DNA of 64,000 bases, from the NCBI RefSeq assembly GCF_004138325.1, contig NZ_SBLB01000006.1, positions 62,001 through 126,000 of the forward strand, written 5' to 3'. The DNA comes from Spirosoma sordidisoli. GTDB taxonomy: Bacteria; Bacteroidota; Bacteroidia; Cytophagales; Spirosomataceae. Below the pieces are notes generated by a model. It searched no databases. It was not told the origin of the DNA and worked only from the letters and a program-made list of their open reading frames with translations. A program made the translations under genes and the position numbers. Positions 10,301 to 18,128 of the stretch are shown here, in pieces. Position 1 is the stretch's first letter; every line of letters begins with the position of its first letter.

Positions 10301-10769
10301 CTTTAATGGTTGCATACCCCTGGTTCAGATCCCAGGCCTGGTAAGCCTTGATGGTACTCAGATGATACTGGCTATTGAGGCTCGGATCGTTAGGGGTCAG
10401 ACTCGTTCGCATGAGCGGAACCCGCTCAACATATTCGATATCCGGACGCGCCTTTATCTCGTCCATAAATTTTTCGACGAGTTTGTGATTGGCCAGTTTC
10501 AGCCGGTACACTCGCTGCAGGTCGGCATTCGTAGAAAAGAAAAACGAACGCTCGGCCCTGTCGACGGCAAACTGCGTACTGAGCTGGGCTATAAACGGTA
10601 ACTCGGCCTGTATGTTCACCGCGTTGCTCCCTTTGCGCTGAACGGAGCTCACTGACTTCAGCTTGACATATACCTCGCCGTCGACATACTCTTTACTACT
10701 ATCCTGCGCCTGTCCACCGAGGGAGAAACACAGAAACAACAGAGTGAACAAGCACCACACCCGATTCAT
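7332..10769 (-). CDS. Secreted subtilisin-like serine protease with Ig-like repeats and P-domain
   Basis: From ATG 10769 the protein has 1145 residues. A signal peptide (to about 22) and a propeptide (about 25-120) precede an S8 peptidase domain (about 130-420). The catalytic triad is Asp161, His197 in HGTHVAG and Ser354 in SGTSMASP, with the oxyanion Asn in AAAGNS. The usual DTG around the Asp is DDA here. Several Ig-like or SprB-like repeats (roughly 430-850) follow, each with a Q-W-x-R-[DN]-G core. Next come a proprotein-convertase P-like domain (about 870-1030) and a C-terminal WSNPATWSCNRLPTINDVV segment seen in many secreted Bacteroidota proteins. No canonical T9SS sorting domain was recognised. 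The upstream in-frame codon at 10802 is not used, because a -7 box lies over it. Confidence 0.9.
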   Translation of the reverse strand: MNRVWCLFTLLFLCFSLGGQAQDSSKEYVDGEVYVKLKSVSSVQRKGSNAVNIQAELPFIAQLSTQFAVDRAERSFFFSTNADLQRVYRLKLANHKLVEKFMDEIKARPDIEYVERVPLMRTSLTPNDPSLNSQYHLSTIKAYQAWDLNQGYATIKVAICDDAVQITHPDLAANMLSGYDVADGDNNPNPPNTSMSHGTHVAGIVGAVTGNGVGVASMGFNNIKLIPVKSSTDASAGSNAITHAYEGVAWAAQNGANIINTSWGGGAYSSTAQTLANDVFSRGIIWIAAAGNSNTSSVSYPAAYNNIISVGSSTSTDARSSFSNYGPWVDLFAPGSSIYSTVPTSTYATYSGTSMASPLVASLFGYIWSVKPALTSSELITLIKNTCDNIDAQNPGFSGLLGSGRINALRAVQQACISSSTVSITPSGNPVLCAGTPLTLRATSLTGTQSYQWTRDGQPTGPDAATLAVTQTGVYGLTVQGTQGCPVSASAVNVTFIPASLSVTTSKRPLLCQTDSVELSIPVTYAGTVLWYRNGLVASTNRSRLMVNQGGDYSVSLEAAGLSCTAVSPVISVTQVVVDPNLSASGSTTLCPGQQTTLSLVPVAGATYQWQRDNASLAISTPTLTVAESGVYSASINTGNCVIPSTRKLVLQLPGALQISTTRPPGICSGDSTILQAIAVDASAAVRSSLPYTWSRDGQVITGIHSASLASRITGTYTVSVIFPGCQIEATPVSTTVVAHTVTIGSSMTVGCTGGQIMLSTNTLPPASYQWLRNGAVVSGAVSSTLGATQAGTYQARATIQNCLFTSNQLPLQFLDVRSPLPAASSLTLCGLDPARPSTTSLTAAATACPTSITQTATYSGGVVGYDGRLKSGNDPTVQISGLAQLSRIAVSITWEKKDGNYETSCGLPAGSGNPFNEEVQFQLQSPQGTIITLVPARTYGLNTAYAGSITTVFQDGAPAIVFGSTPRSGTFSPAQSLSILTGQNPNGVWTLLPLDDYSLDPLCVSGFSVTVETVGSVPPATLTWWSAPASGTLLETGSSYSPPLSTTASQTVYVQSQCMGYCPSNRVAVTLSRDAMRTVQSGTWSNPATWSCNRLPTINDVVFLDNGHIVSVDQLSQWARQLVYRGGTLQFVATKGSVSFPAAN

Positions 10770-10799
10770 AGAAGGCTCTTTATCAATAGTTGGAGAGCC

Positions 10800-10807
10800 C
10801 AAATATA
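10800..10807 (-). promoter_or_regulatory. Candidate -7 box for the subtilase gene
   Basis: On the minus strand this reads TATATTTG, matching TAnnTTTG, 30 bases before ATG 10769. It overlaps the upstream alternative start at 10802, which argues for the downstream start. No convincing -33 element was found. Confidence 0.45.
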
Positions 10808-10875
10808 TAAAATACTTTACGGGATATACTTAGTAAAAATACTCAATCCGTTTAAAGTGAATTTTTTAACTCGTA

Positions 10876-11898
10876 TCACACCACGGCGGGTTCAAGCAGC
10901 CGAATCAGGCCTTTCTCGGCGTCCATCTCGGCGTTGATTCCGATGGGTACGGTAAACTTGTCGGTAATATGCCCGATCATGGCGCCGGCAAAAGCCGGAA
11001 TATTCAGCGGCCCTATATGCTCGATCAGCACGTCTTCGAGCGTCAGCGACCCGTAGCCCCCGCTACCGGGACCACAACGCGTACACTTGCCGAACACGAG
11101 CCCCGACAACTGGTTGAGCACCCCGGCCAGTTTGAGATGGGTCAGCATTCGGTCAACACTGTAGATATCCTCGCTGACGTCTTCAATGAACAGAATTTTG
11201 TTACGCCAGTCGGGCACGTAAGCCGAACCCAGCAAATGGCAGAGCACCGTCAGATTGCCACCCACCAGCGGACCACGCACCGTACCGGGCCGGATCGTCC
11301 AGATGCGATCGTCGGTCTGGGCGAGCGTATCGCCCTTTTCGGTCGGATTTTCATACACGACCGGTTCGCCCTCCATAATCACGCGCCGGAACCGGTCTAC
11401 GGTATACGAATTCCAGGTGGCCGAGCCTACCGGGCCGTGGATGGTAGCCAGCCCGGTTTTGGTATGAATGCCTAGCAGCAGAGCCGTAATGTCGCTGTAG
11501 CCAACGAGTAGTTTGGGGTTTCGGCGGATCAGTTCGTAGTCGAGCAGCGGCAGCAACCGGGCGCAGCCCCAGCCGCCGTGCATGGCCATGACCATCTGGA
11601 TATCCGGGTCGGCAAACATGGCGTTCACGTCGGCAGCCCGGTCGGCATCGCGCCCGGCCAGATAGCCGTAGCGGTCGTAAAAGTGCGGAGCCAGCCTGGT
11701 TTTCAGCCCCATCGCCACCAGCGACTCCTGCGTAACCTGCACCTCTTCGCGGCTGTAGGCCGGCGCAGCCGGACAAACCAGCCCCACCGTATCGCCGGGC
11801 TTGAGCCGGGCCGGTTTTACAGTAGCCAGTGGTTTTTGGTCGTAGGTAGCAAAGGGCGCAAGCGCAGTGGTTTTGAGCAGAGAACGGCGGGTCAGCAT
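10876..11898 (-). CDS. LD-carboxypeptidase family S66 (LdcA/MccF-like), Tat-type signal
   Basis: This 340-residue protein starts with MLTRRSLLKTTALAP, a twin-arginine export signal. The body shows the S66 signatures: LKPGDTVGLVCPAAP at the N-terminus, then AMHGGWGCARLLPLLDY, and GYSDITALL, whose Ser is the expected nucleophile. The E/H part includes VGGNLTVLCHLLGS and the C-terminal GHITDKFTVPIG, which supplies the catalytic His region. The family cleaves the L,D-bond of murein tetrapeptides during peptidoglycan recycling. Related MccF enzymes hydrolyse microcin C. Export by Tat suggests a periplasmic role in wall turnover. A longer frame to 11952 exists, but 11898 places the Arg pair correctly. 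Confidence 0.9.
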   Translation of the reverse strand: MLTRRSLLKTTALAPFATYDQKPLATVKPARLKPGDTVGLVCPAAPAYSREEVQVTQESLVAMGLKTRLAPHFYDRYGYLAGRDADRAADVNAMFADPDIQMVMAMHGGWGCARLLPLLDYELIRRNPKLLVGYSDITALLLGIHTKTGLATIHGPVGSATWNSYTVDRFRRVIMEGEPVVYENPTEKGDTLAQTDDRIWTIRPGTVRGPLVGGNLTVLCHLLGSAYVPDWRNKILFIEDVSEDIYSVDRMLTHLKLAGVLNQLSGLVFGKCTRCGPGSGGYGSLTLEDVLIEHIGPLNIPAFAGAMIGHITDKFTVPIGINAEMDAEKGLIRLLEPAVV

Positions 11899-12126
11899 GG
11901 CAGAAAGTCGTTTGCAGAAATCGACGTATAATACTAGCGAAAAATCGTACATGAGCGCATATACGGGTGCTTGTAGCTGCCCGCAAACAGGTTACGGCCA
12001 GACGATTTACCCCACCATACACTGGTAGTACTTGCTGGATCTGCCGGGCGCAGGTGTTAAAAAATCGTAACGGCACAACGCATCCACCCGCGCGGGTATC
12101 CTGCTGGTAACCAAACTACATACCCG

Positions 12127-13140
12127 ATGGCTCATGTCAACAGGCTCCTGATTATCATTATTCTCGCGCTCGCCCAGCCCCTGGCCGCTGCCCCGGCTAT
12201 GCGCCCTAAGAATATACCGTGTGCCCCACCCGATTACAGGATATATCATCGCAGCATTGCCCGCATCCATGACCTGATTGCCAGTCAGCAGTACAACGAT
12301 GCATTGGTGGCCTACAAAAATGTATTTACCAGCTATGATTTCGTCTTCCTGCGGGACTACAAAATAGCCGCCCAACTGGCATTATATCTGGGCAGGCCCG
12401 GCGAGGCTCTGGGCTTCGTTCACAAGGGCTTCGCAGCGGGCATAACACCAAAGCAGATCCGTAAGCACGCCTTTCTCAGGCAGCTTACCGACCAGCCCGA
12501 CTGGAAAAAACTCAAAAAACAGTACCCTGCACAACGGGTCATCTATCAGCAACGCATAAACCCGGCGGTTCGAGCCGAGGTGCAGGCCATGTTTCGTAAG
12601 GATCAGTGGAAAGCACTAGGTGCCTTGTTTACCTTCAGTTCTAGACGACAGGACCACTATGCCGAAAAGCGGTTCGCCCCGCATAGTCAAATTCAGCTGG
12701 CCAGGCTCACCAGGATTCTGAAAGCCTACGGCTATCCTGGTGAGAAGCTAACGGGTAATGGCAGTTGGGGAGCCGTTATTCTCAGCCACCACAATTCCAT
12801 TAGCCAGCGCCATGCCCTTGCGGATACACTCTATCCGGCACTCAAACCTAAACTTCTCAACGCACTGGCACTGGGGCAGCTTTCGCCCTATGAACTGGCT
12901 CTGATCGATGACTGGTATGTAGCCGTCAAAAGCAGTCGCCGGGAAAAACTCTATGGCTACATGGACGACGTCCTGACAGAAACCGAACGGGACAAAGTCA
13001 ACGAGTGGCGCGGTGAGATTGGCCTTAGCCGGGTTGAGACAATCAATGCGCTCATGGACAGACAACAGGAAACCGGCCTGAACTTTCATCTTCCATTCCG
13101 CCAACCCGCTAAAACACGCATTCGACCCGATAGCCTGTGA
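12127..13140 (+). CDS. Secreted protein resembling DUF6624 family
   Basis: The 337-residue protein has an N-terminal signal (LLIIIILALAQPLAAAPA). The first half looks helical, with DALVAYKNVFTSYDF and YLGRPGEALGFVHKG, which resemble tetratricopeptide-type helices. The second half carries YGYPGEKLTGNGSWGAVILSHH followed by a helical tail with ALALGQLSPYELALIDDWY. That order resembles DUF6624 proteins, which have a G-W-P-G motif, a QH-type motif and a terminal Y-A-L-x-D-R helix; here the Gln-His is His-His. The molecular function of that family is unknown. It is divergent from the LD-carboxypeptidase. Confidence 0.7.
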   Translation: MAHVNRLLIIIILALAQPLAAAPAMRPKNIPCAPPDYRIYHRSIARIHDLIASQQYNDALVAYKNVFTSYDFVFLRDYKIAAQLALYLGRPGEALGFVHKGFAAGITPKQIRKHAFLRQLTDQPDWKKLKKQYPAQRVIYQQRINPAVRAEVQAMFRKDQWKALGALFTFSSRRQDHYAEKRFAPHSQIQLARLTRILKAYGYPGEKLTGNGSWGAVILSHHNSISQRHALADTLYPALKPKLLNALALGQLSPYELALIDDWYVAVKSSRREKLYGYMDDVLTETERDKVNEWRGEIGLSRVETINALMDRQQETGLNFHLPFRQPAKTRIRPDSL

Positions 13141-13369
13141 CTCTGTATAGCCACATAAGGGCCTGAGACCGATGTGAATAATCTGACTGCACCGGGGTTA
13201 TTCCATCGCTCGTGCCGTTAGATCGGCCATTCTAACGATTAAACCAGCGATTTATGACCTACTGGTTCATAGTGAACCGGTTAACGATGAGCCTGCTCTG
13301 TTAGGCTACTATTGCAAAACAATCACACACAGAGGCAGTTTATAATATAAACAAAACACAACCAGCGTT

Positions 13370-13732
13370 ATGAAAATTGCCGTAGAAAAAGGACAGGATA
13401 AACCACTGCTGGCCGACGGGCACCACAGCGTTACGATCACGCACATCGACGAAGGTACCAGCGAGAATAAAGGGGTGCCTTTCTTTGCCGCCCGCTTTGA
13501 AAACGAAGACGGATATGTTTCGCACCGGTTTTACCAGTCGCAGGCGGGTATGGCCAGTATTGTCGGCCTGTTCGAGCAGGCGGGTATAACCGTAGAAGAA
13601 GGCAAGGAGCTGGACACGAAACAGCTGATTGGCAAACAGGTAGACATTGAAGTCGGCGAACGGTCGTATACGGACCCCGAAACCGGTAACGAGCGCACCC
13701 TCAAACAGGCGATGAATTTTCTGGTAAGCTAA
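13370..13732 (+). CDS. Small cytoplasmic protein, phage-like gp2.5/DUF669-type appearance
   Basis: This 120-residue, acidic, soluble protein has no signal. Its order of segments is a beta-rich start with VTITHIDEGTSENKG, then FFAARFENEDGYVSHRFY, and a late VDIEVGERSYTDPETGNE before a short helix. This recalls small single-strand-binding or DUF669-like proteins found in phages and mobile elements. That is an inference from pattern only. The neighbours are not phage genes, so it could be a domesticated copy or a housekeeping protein of unknown role. It has its own upstream region of 229 bases and ends at a hairpin. Confidence 0.7.
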   Translation: MKIAVEKGQDKPLLADGHHSVTITHIDEGTSENKGVPFFAARFENEDGYVSHRFYQSQAGMASIVGLFEQAGITVEEGKELDTKQLIGKQVDIEVGERSYTDPETGNERTLKQAMNFLVS

Positions 13733-13739
13733 ACCAGGC

Positions 13740-13769
13740 TGCGCCAGCTGCTTCCGGGTGGCTGGCGCA
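13740..13769 (+). terminator. Hairpin after the DUF669-like gene
   Basis: Nine-base arms TGCGCCAGC (13740-13748) and GCTGGCGCA (13761-13769) sit 8 bases after the stop at 13732. There is no T run, so intrinsic termination is only suggested. Confidence 0.4.
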
Positions 13770-13852
13770 ACCAGTTAGTCAGAAAACCAGTCTGCTTTTC
13801 GGTCCTATCGCCGGATCAGGTATCTTAGCCGTTCATGTTTACTCCTTACGTT

Positions 13853-14227
13853 ATGAAACCTGTGTTCGGCCTTCGCTTCTGCCTGCTTTTATTGACCTGT
13901 CTGCTCTGGAACTGCAAAAGCGACGACCCCGCCCCTACCCCGTTTCAGGCCACCGATTTTGAGGTCGTTATCAATACAACCACCCAGTCCGGAAACGACT
14001 ACCGGGTCAACTACGATATCGTTAACAAAACGACCCGCCGGTACGCAGCCCCCAGCGACCAGCTGTTTAACGTTGTCTTCACGGCCAAAGCAGCCGATGG
14101 CTCAACCTATACCGAGCAGGAAGGCGTACCCGAACTGGATGCCAGCTCCCGACAGTCGCGGGTAACGCTGGTCAGCACGACCGGCAAGCAAACTACCATT
14201 ACGGCCGAAGTGCTCAAGGCCCAATAG
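13853..14227 (+). CDS. Small lipoprotein of unknown function
   Basis: From ATG 13853 the protein has 124 residues. It has a lipobox (CLLLLTCLLWNC), an Asp-rich linker and a beta-sandwich-like body with FEVVINTTTQSGNDYRVNYDI. The longer start at 13835 would put charged and polar residues before the signal. No family was recognised. It converges on the SdiA-regulated-type gene with 3 bases between stops. Confidence 0.68.
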   Translation: MKPVFGLRFCLLLLTCLLWNCKSDDPAPTPFQATDFEVVINTTTQSGNDYRVNYDIVNKTTRRYAAPSDQLFNVVFTAKAADGSTYTEQEGVPELDASSRQSRVTLVSTTGKQTTITAEVLKAQ

Positions 14228-14230
14228 GGT

Positions 14231-15070
14231 TTACTTTTTGTAGGCAAATCGCATCAGATACCCTTTCTTGCCATCGCCTTCGCTCGCGATGAATAGATCG
14301 CCGTTGGGTGCAAAACAGATGCCTTCCGGCTGGCGAAACCGCTTCGGGTCGAGCGACTCCGAGTAGGTAATTTTGGCCTGTCGGTTCGTAATGACCAGCC
14401 GCTTCCCGGCCGAGGTCAGTATATACCACTCGCCCGTTATGGGGTGAACAGCAATGGCCGAGGGCTTGTAGGATTTAGGATCGATGCCCGCGCCGTTCAG
14501 CTGCTCGTCGTTTAGCTGCATATCCTTAAATACCGCCCGGTTCAGCAGATCGAACGAGTAAACGGCTTTATCGCTCGACGCGCTCCCCCCGTTCTTGACG
14601 GCCAGCAGCAGCCGTTTTGTCTTAGGATCGTAGCCCAGCCCTTCTACCTCGGTTTTGGCGGGCAGGTCGGTTTTGGTGCGACCAATCTGCGTCGACTCCG
14701 GCTTGAACCGGAACAGGTTGCCATTACTTTCGAGCACGTAAACCTCGCCGTTCACGTATTCGATCCCCTCAAAATCGCCGTACCCGCCGAAGCCAAAATC
14801 TTTGACTACTTTCTTTTTGCGGATATCGTAGACGTACACTGCCGCTTCTTCATCCTGCACGCATAGCAGCTGGCCATCCTTGTAATACGTCAGGCCCGAT
14901 ATCTCTTCCAGCGCTTTGGGCAACGTTACGTTGTCGTCGGGCGATTGGAGGTCGTAGGGAAGTTTGAACGGGGCCGCTATGGTTGCGGACTCGGGTTGGT
15001 TCTCCGTTTTGGTCGATGAGGTGCCGCAGCCAGCCAGCCCAAGCAGTATTCCCAACAAAAAGCGATTCAT
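14231..15070 (-). CDS. SdiA-regulated-domain lipoprotein (beta-propeller)
   Basis: This 279-residue protein has a lipoprotein signal (LLGILLGLAGC). The body has the repeats of the SdiA-regulated/YjiK-like propeller family: LEEISGLTYYKDGQLLCVQDE, GGYGDFEGIEYVNGEVYV, and near the end RFRQPEGICFAPNGDLFIASEG. The family is extracytoplasmic and related to phytase-like esterase propellers. Its substrate is not established. A promoter-like box lies just upstream. Confidence 0.85.
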   Translation of the reverse strand: MNRFLLGILLGLAGCGTSSTKTENQPESATIAAPFKLPYDLQSPDDNVTLPKALEEISGLTYYKDGQLLCVQDEEAAVYVYDIRKKKVVKDFGFGGYGDFEGIEYVNGEVYVLESNGNLFRFKPESTQIGRTKTDLPAKTEVEGLGYDPKTKRLLLAVKNGGSASSDKAVYSFDLLNRAVFKDMQLNDEQLNGAGIDPKSYKPSAIAVHPITGEWYILTSAGKRLVITNRQAKITYSESLDPKRFRQPEGICFAPNGDLFIASEGDGKKGYLMRFAYKK

Positions 15071-15089
15071 ACAGGATGCAGGTTTGGCG

Positions 15090-15097
15090 CAAAGGTA
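15090..15097 (-). promoter_or_regulatory. Candidate -7 box for the SdiA-regulated-type gene
   Basis: On the minus strand this reads TACCTTTG, matching TAnnTTTG, 19 bases before ATG 15070. No TTG at the right spacing was seen. Confidence 0.4.
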
Positions 15098-15292
15098 CGT
15101 GCCTAACCGATCTGCACACCGATCGGCTGCCCAACCGCCGTTTTTTTAACATGACGACATGGCCCTATTTTACTCGGAACGCTGAATCTCAGGCCCGTCG
15201 GGCAAAAACCGTCGTTCATCCACATTGCTTTTGCGGGTTGATTCGGGCAGCACACCTTTGTCTCAGTCAAACGAACCAAACAAATACGAACC

Positions 15293-15646
15293 ATGAAAAA
15301 AGTATTCGTTCTGATGCTGGGACTGGTAGCCGGTACCGCATCATTTGCCCAGACCACCGCCGACAAAGCGCCCGTCACCTACGTGTCCGTCACCACTGAC
15401 CAGAAGATTCAACTCGTTGTCGGCCGTGAACAGGCCACCGCTACGGTGAGCCTTCGCGATGAGCAGGGCCGCATCCTGTACGCGCAGAACGTAAACCTGC
15501 GCGATGGCCTCCACCAATATTTCAACATTGCCGAACTGGCCAACGGAACCTACCAACTGGCCGTTCGTGTCGGTAAAGAGCAGATAGTGAAAACGTTTGT
15601 AGTCGGCGAGCAGCCCGCTCAGAAAGTGGTTGCTTTTGAGTCGTGA
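15293..15646 (+). CDS. Small secreted beta-sandwich protein
   Basis: The 117-residue protein has a signal peptide (KKVFVLMLGLVAGTASFAQ). The mature part ends with NIAELANGTYQLAVRVGKEQIVKTFVV, which resembles the fold of T9SS-type C-terminal or DUF3244-like domains standing alone. It is therefore a free-standing single-domain secreted protein. The function is unknown. It has its own T-tract terminator. Confidence 0.72.
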   Translation: MKKVFVLMLGLVAGTASFAQTTADKAPVTYVSVTTDQKIQLVVGREQATATVSLRDEQGRILYAQNVNLRDGLHQYFNIAELANGTYQLAVRVGKEQIVKTFVVGEQPAQKVVAFES

Positions 15647-15671
15647 TCCAAAAATCGTCACCCAACCCACC

Positions 15672-15701
15672 GAAACCGGCATTCCGCCGGTTTCTTTTTT
15701 T
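15672..15701 (+). terminator. Intrinsic terminator after the small secreted protein
   Basis: The arms GAAACCGGC (15672-15680) and GCCGGTTTC (15686-15694) enclose a 5-base loop and are followed by seven T. This is a textbook rho-independent terminator, 26 bases after the stop at 15646. Its T run also supplies the likely -33 element of the next gene. Confidence 0.85.
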
Positions 15702-15728
15702 GTAGCATAGGTAGGATGTGTAGATTTG
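15699..15728 (+). promoter_or_regulatory. Promoter of the LytS-type kinase gene
   Basis: TTTG (15699-15702), 18 bases, then TAGATTTG (15721-15728) matches the Bacteroidota TTG/TAnnTTTG promoter. The -7 box ends 4 bases before ATG 15733, so the transcript would have little or no leader. The -33 element lies inside the T tract of the preceding terminator. Confidence 0.6.
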
Positions 15729-15732
15729 TTAT

Positions 15733-16887
15733 ATGACCACCGTACCGACAACATACCGCCTGACCAACCGGCAAAAATGGCAGCTCGCCCTGAGCGTGTT
15801 TGTTGTCTACTGGCCCCTGCGGCTTTATGTCAATATCTCGAACCCCAGCTGGGCCCTGCGGGCGTCGCGGCTGCCGTTCTTCATTCTCGAGATTCTGCTG
15901 TCGCTGTTCTTTTTCTTTCTCTGGATCAGCATTACCGAGTGGATACAGCGACGGCTGTTCAGCTGGTTCGGCGACGGGTTTCTGCTGGAGTTCAAAATTC
16001 CGGCTCAGCTGGCTACCCTACTCATTGCCAGCGTCATAGCCCTTTCGTTTAACTATGGCTTTTACACCATCTGGCGCACACTGGACAGCTTCGTTGACGA
16101 GCGGTTTCCGGCGTACCGGTCGCAGCGCCCCCCCAAATCATACACTCCCCTCGACCTAGCCGTTTGGCGGCAGGGGCGCGAACAGCGGGCCCGGGCCAAT
16201 AACAGCCTCACCGTTCTGGCACTGCTGTCGGCTTTTTACCTGGCGGCCAACCGGCGTACCAACCGCCGGCTCGAGCTGGTTCAGGTGCGGGCCGAACGAC
16301 TCGAGAAAGAAGCGGTACAGGCTCAGTTTACGGCCCTCAAAAGTCAGGTCAATCCGCATTTTCTGTTCAACAGCCTGAGTATTCTATCGTCGCTGGTTCA
16401 CGCCGACGCCGATCTGTCGGAGCGCTTCATCGACCAGCTCTCCCGGGCGTATCGGTATATTCTGGAGCAGAAAGATAACGAGAGCGTATCGCTCAAAACT
16501 GAGCTGGAGTTCATTCAGGCCTACCGCTTTCTGCTCAACATCCGCTTCGAAAACAAGTTCGATGTCATCATCAACGTACCCGAGGCCGATCAGGTCCGGT
16601 ACGCCATTGCTCCGCTCACCCTGCAGCTCCTGGTCGAAAACGCCGTAAAACACAACCGGATGTCGGCCAAAGAGCCGCTGCAGGTACAGATCTTCCTGGA
16701 AGACGACAGCCTGGTTGTGCAGAACAACCGGCAGCTGCGTCCCCAATCCGAGGTGTCGACCGGTGTGGGTCTACAGAATATTGTCAACCGATATACGCTG
16801 CTTACCGATCGGCCTGTGCACGTCAGTGAGAACGAATCGGCTTTTATTGTCAAAATACCGCTACTCGGCGAACGGGTACCGGCATAG
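15733..16887 (+). CDS. LytS/YehU-type membrane sensor histidine kinase
   Basis: This 384-residue protein has an N-terminal membrane region of about four segments (roughly residues 14-125 and 155-175). A linker helix leads to the His_kinase domain. The phospho-acceptor His is in QVNPHFLFNSLSILSSL. The ATP-binding part has LQLLVENAVKHN (N box) and GVGLQNIVNRY (G box), as in the LytS/YehU class. There is no recognised extracytoplasmic sensor domain. The partner regulator starts 56 bases downstream. Such pairs control cell-envelope or carbon-related genes in many bacteria; the target here is unknown. Confidence 0.92.
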   Translation: MTTVPTTYRLTNRQKWQLALSVFVVYWPLRLYVNISNPSWALRASRLPFFILEILLSLFFFFLWISITEWIQRRLFSWFGDGFLLEFKIPAQLATLLIASVIALSFNYGFYTIWRTLDSFVDERFPAYRSQRPPKSYTPLDLAVWRQGREQRARANNSLTVLALLSAFYLAANRRTNRRLELVQVRAERLEKEAVQAQFTALKSQVNPHFLFNSLSILSSLVHADADLSERFIDQLSRAYRYILEQKDNESVSLKTELEFIQAYRFLLNIRFENKFDVIINVPEADQVRYAIAPLTLQLLVENAVKHNRMSAKEPLQVQIFLEDDSLVVQNNRQLRPQSEVSTGVGLQNIVNRYTLLTDRPVHVSENESAFIVKIPLLGERVPA

Positions 16888-16943
16888 CCTCCCTACAGGT
16901 TTTTGTTTACGGTAGTTCGTCGGCTGGCTCTGCTGCCCCGATT

Positions 16944-17723
16944 ATGAATGTATTGATTATTGAAGATGAGAACCTCACCGCCAAACGGCTGGAGGGCATG
17001 TTGCAGAAATACGATCCCGGTATACAGGTGCTGGCGGCCATTCCATCGGTAAGTGAAGCCGTGGCGTGGTTCAACCAGCCGGCCCGCCCCAGTGTCGATC
17101 TGGTTTTCATGGACATCCACCTCGAAGATGACCTGGGATTCCGCATTTTCGAGCAGGCCAACCTGACTACGCCGGTCGTTTTTACCACCGCCTATGATGA
17201 GTACATGATCCAGGCGTTTAAGGTAAACAGCATCGATTACCTGCTCAAGCCCATCAACTACAACGAACTGGTAGCGGCCATTGAAAAATTCAAAGCGCTG
17301 AAAAAGCAGTTTGGCTCGGCGAGCGCATCGGCTCCCGACCTCGAAACCCTCCTGAGCCTGATTGGCGGCCCCCGCCAAACCGAGTATAAGGACCGGTTCA
17401 TGATTACGGTGGGCACCAAAATCCGGAGCATCGAAACAACCGATGTAGCGTATTTCTACCTCGAAGAGCGGGTGGTCTTTCTGGTCACCAAAGACGGGCT
17501 CAACCTGCCTATTGACTATAGCCTCGACAAGCTGACGCAACTGCTGAACCCCCGGCAGTTTTTCCGGATCAGCCGGCAGTTTCTGGTGTCCTTATCTGCC
17601 ATTCAGACCATCCACACCTATTCGGCGGGCAAACTGAAACTCGATCTGATGCCCAAATCGCGGCAGGAGGTGTTTGTCAGTGGCGACCGGATGACCGAGT
17701 TTAAGGAATGGTTGGGGAAGTAG
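16944..17723 (+). CDS. LytR/AlgR-type response regulator (REC + LytTR)
   Basis: The 259-residue protein has a receiver domain (1-125) with the acidic pocket at EDE, the phospho-Asp in LVFMDIHLED, and Lys in YLLKPINY. A LytTR DNA-binding domain follows (about 145-255), with FMITVGTKIRSIETTDVAYFY and FFRISRQFLVS. It would be phosphorylated by the kinase encoded just upstream. Its last 23 bases overlap, tail to tail, with the HPt gene on the other strand. Confidence 0.93.
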   Translation: MNVLIIEDENLTAKRLEGMLQKYDPGIQVLAAIPSVSEAVAWFNQPARPSVDLVFMDIHLEDDLGFRIFEQANLTTPVVFTTAYDEYMIQAFKVNSIDYLLKPINYNELVAAIEKFKALKKQFGSASASAPDLETLLSLIGGPRQTEYKDRFMITVGTKIRSIETTDVAYFYLEERVVFLVTKDGLNLPIDYSLDKLTQLLNPRQFFRISRQFLVSLSAIQTIHTYSAGKLKLDLMPKSRQEVFVSGDRMTEFKEWLGK

Positions 17724-18084
17724 GGTCAGCCAGCCGGTCCAGTTCGCTGCGTAACACAGGTAACGCCTGCTCCAGCCCGGCTTTGAAGTGATTCCAGCGG
17801 CTAATTACCCCCTCTGGTTCGGGCGCTGACTTGGCATACTGCTCCAGCTGGCGCAACTCCATTTCCAGCGACGTCAGTCCGACCATACCCACCCAGGGCA
17901 CAATCTTATGGGCCACATCGGCCACACCGACCCAGTTTTGCTGCGCCATACCGGCTTCCAGCTGGTCAAAATCCGGCATGACCTCATCGAGAAACAGATG
18001 AAGTACACTCACAATCTGTCCTCGGCTTCCGCCATGCAGCCGGTCTAGTCGTGGGTAATCAATAGCGGGGGCGGTTAATGGCAT
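17701..18084 (-). CDS. Stand-alone HPt phosphotransfer protein
   Basis: This 127-residue helical protein has the HPt core DVAHKIVPWVGMVGL, in which the His is the expected phosphorylation site. It follows the receiver gene by 44 bases on the minus strand. No kinase gene lies beside the pair, so both must receive phosphate from a hybrid kinase encoded elsewhere. The 3' end overlaps the LytTR regulator gene by 23 bases in the opposite direction, so the two converging transcripts share that segment. Confidence 0.8.
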   Translation of the reverse strand: MPLTAPAIDYPRLDRLHGGSRGQIVSVLHLFLDEVMPDFDQLEAGMAQQNWVGVADVAHKIVPWVGMVGLTSLEMELRQLEQYAKSAPEPEGVISRWNHFKAGLEQALPVLRSELDRLADPTSPTIP

Positions 18085-18128
18085 AGTAGTTGGATGAGCA
18101 AACGGTGGTGATCAGGCCCGGCGGTACG

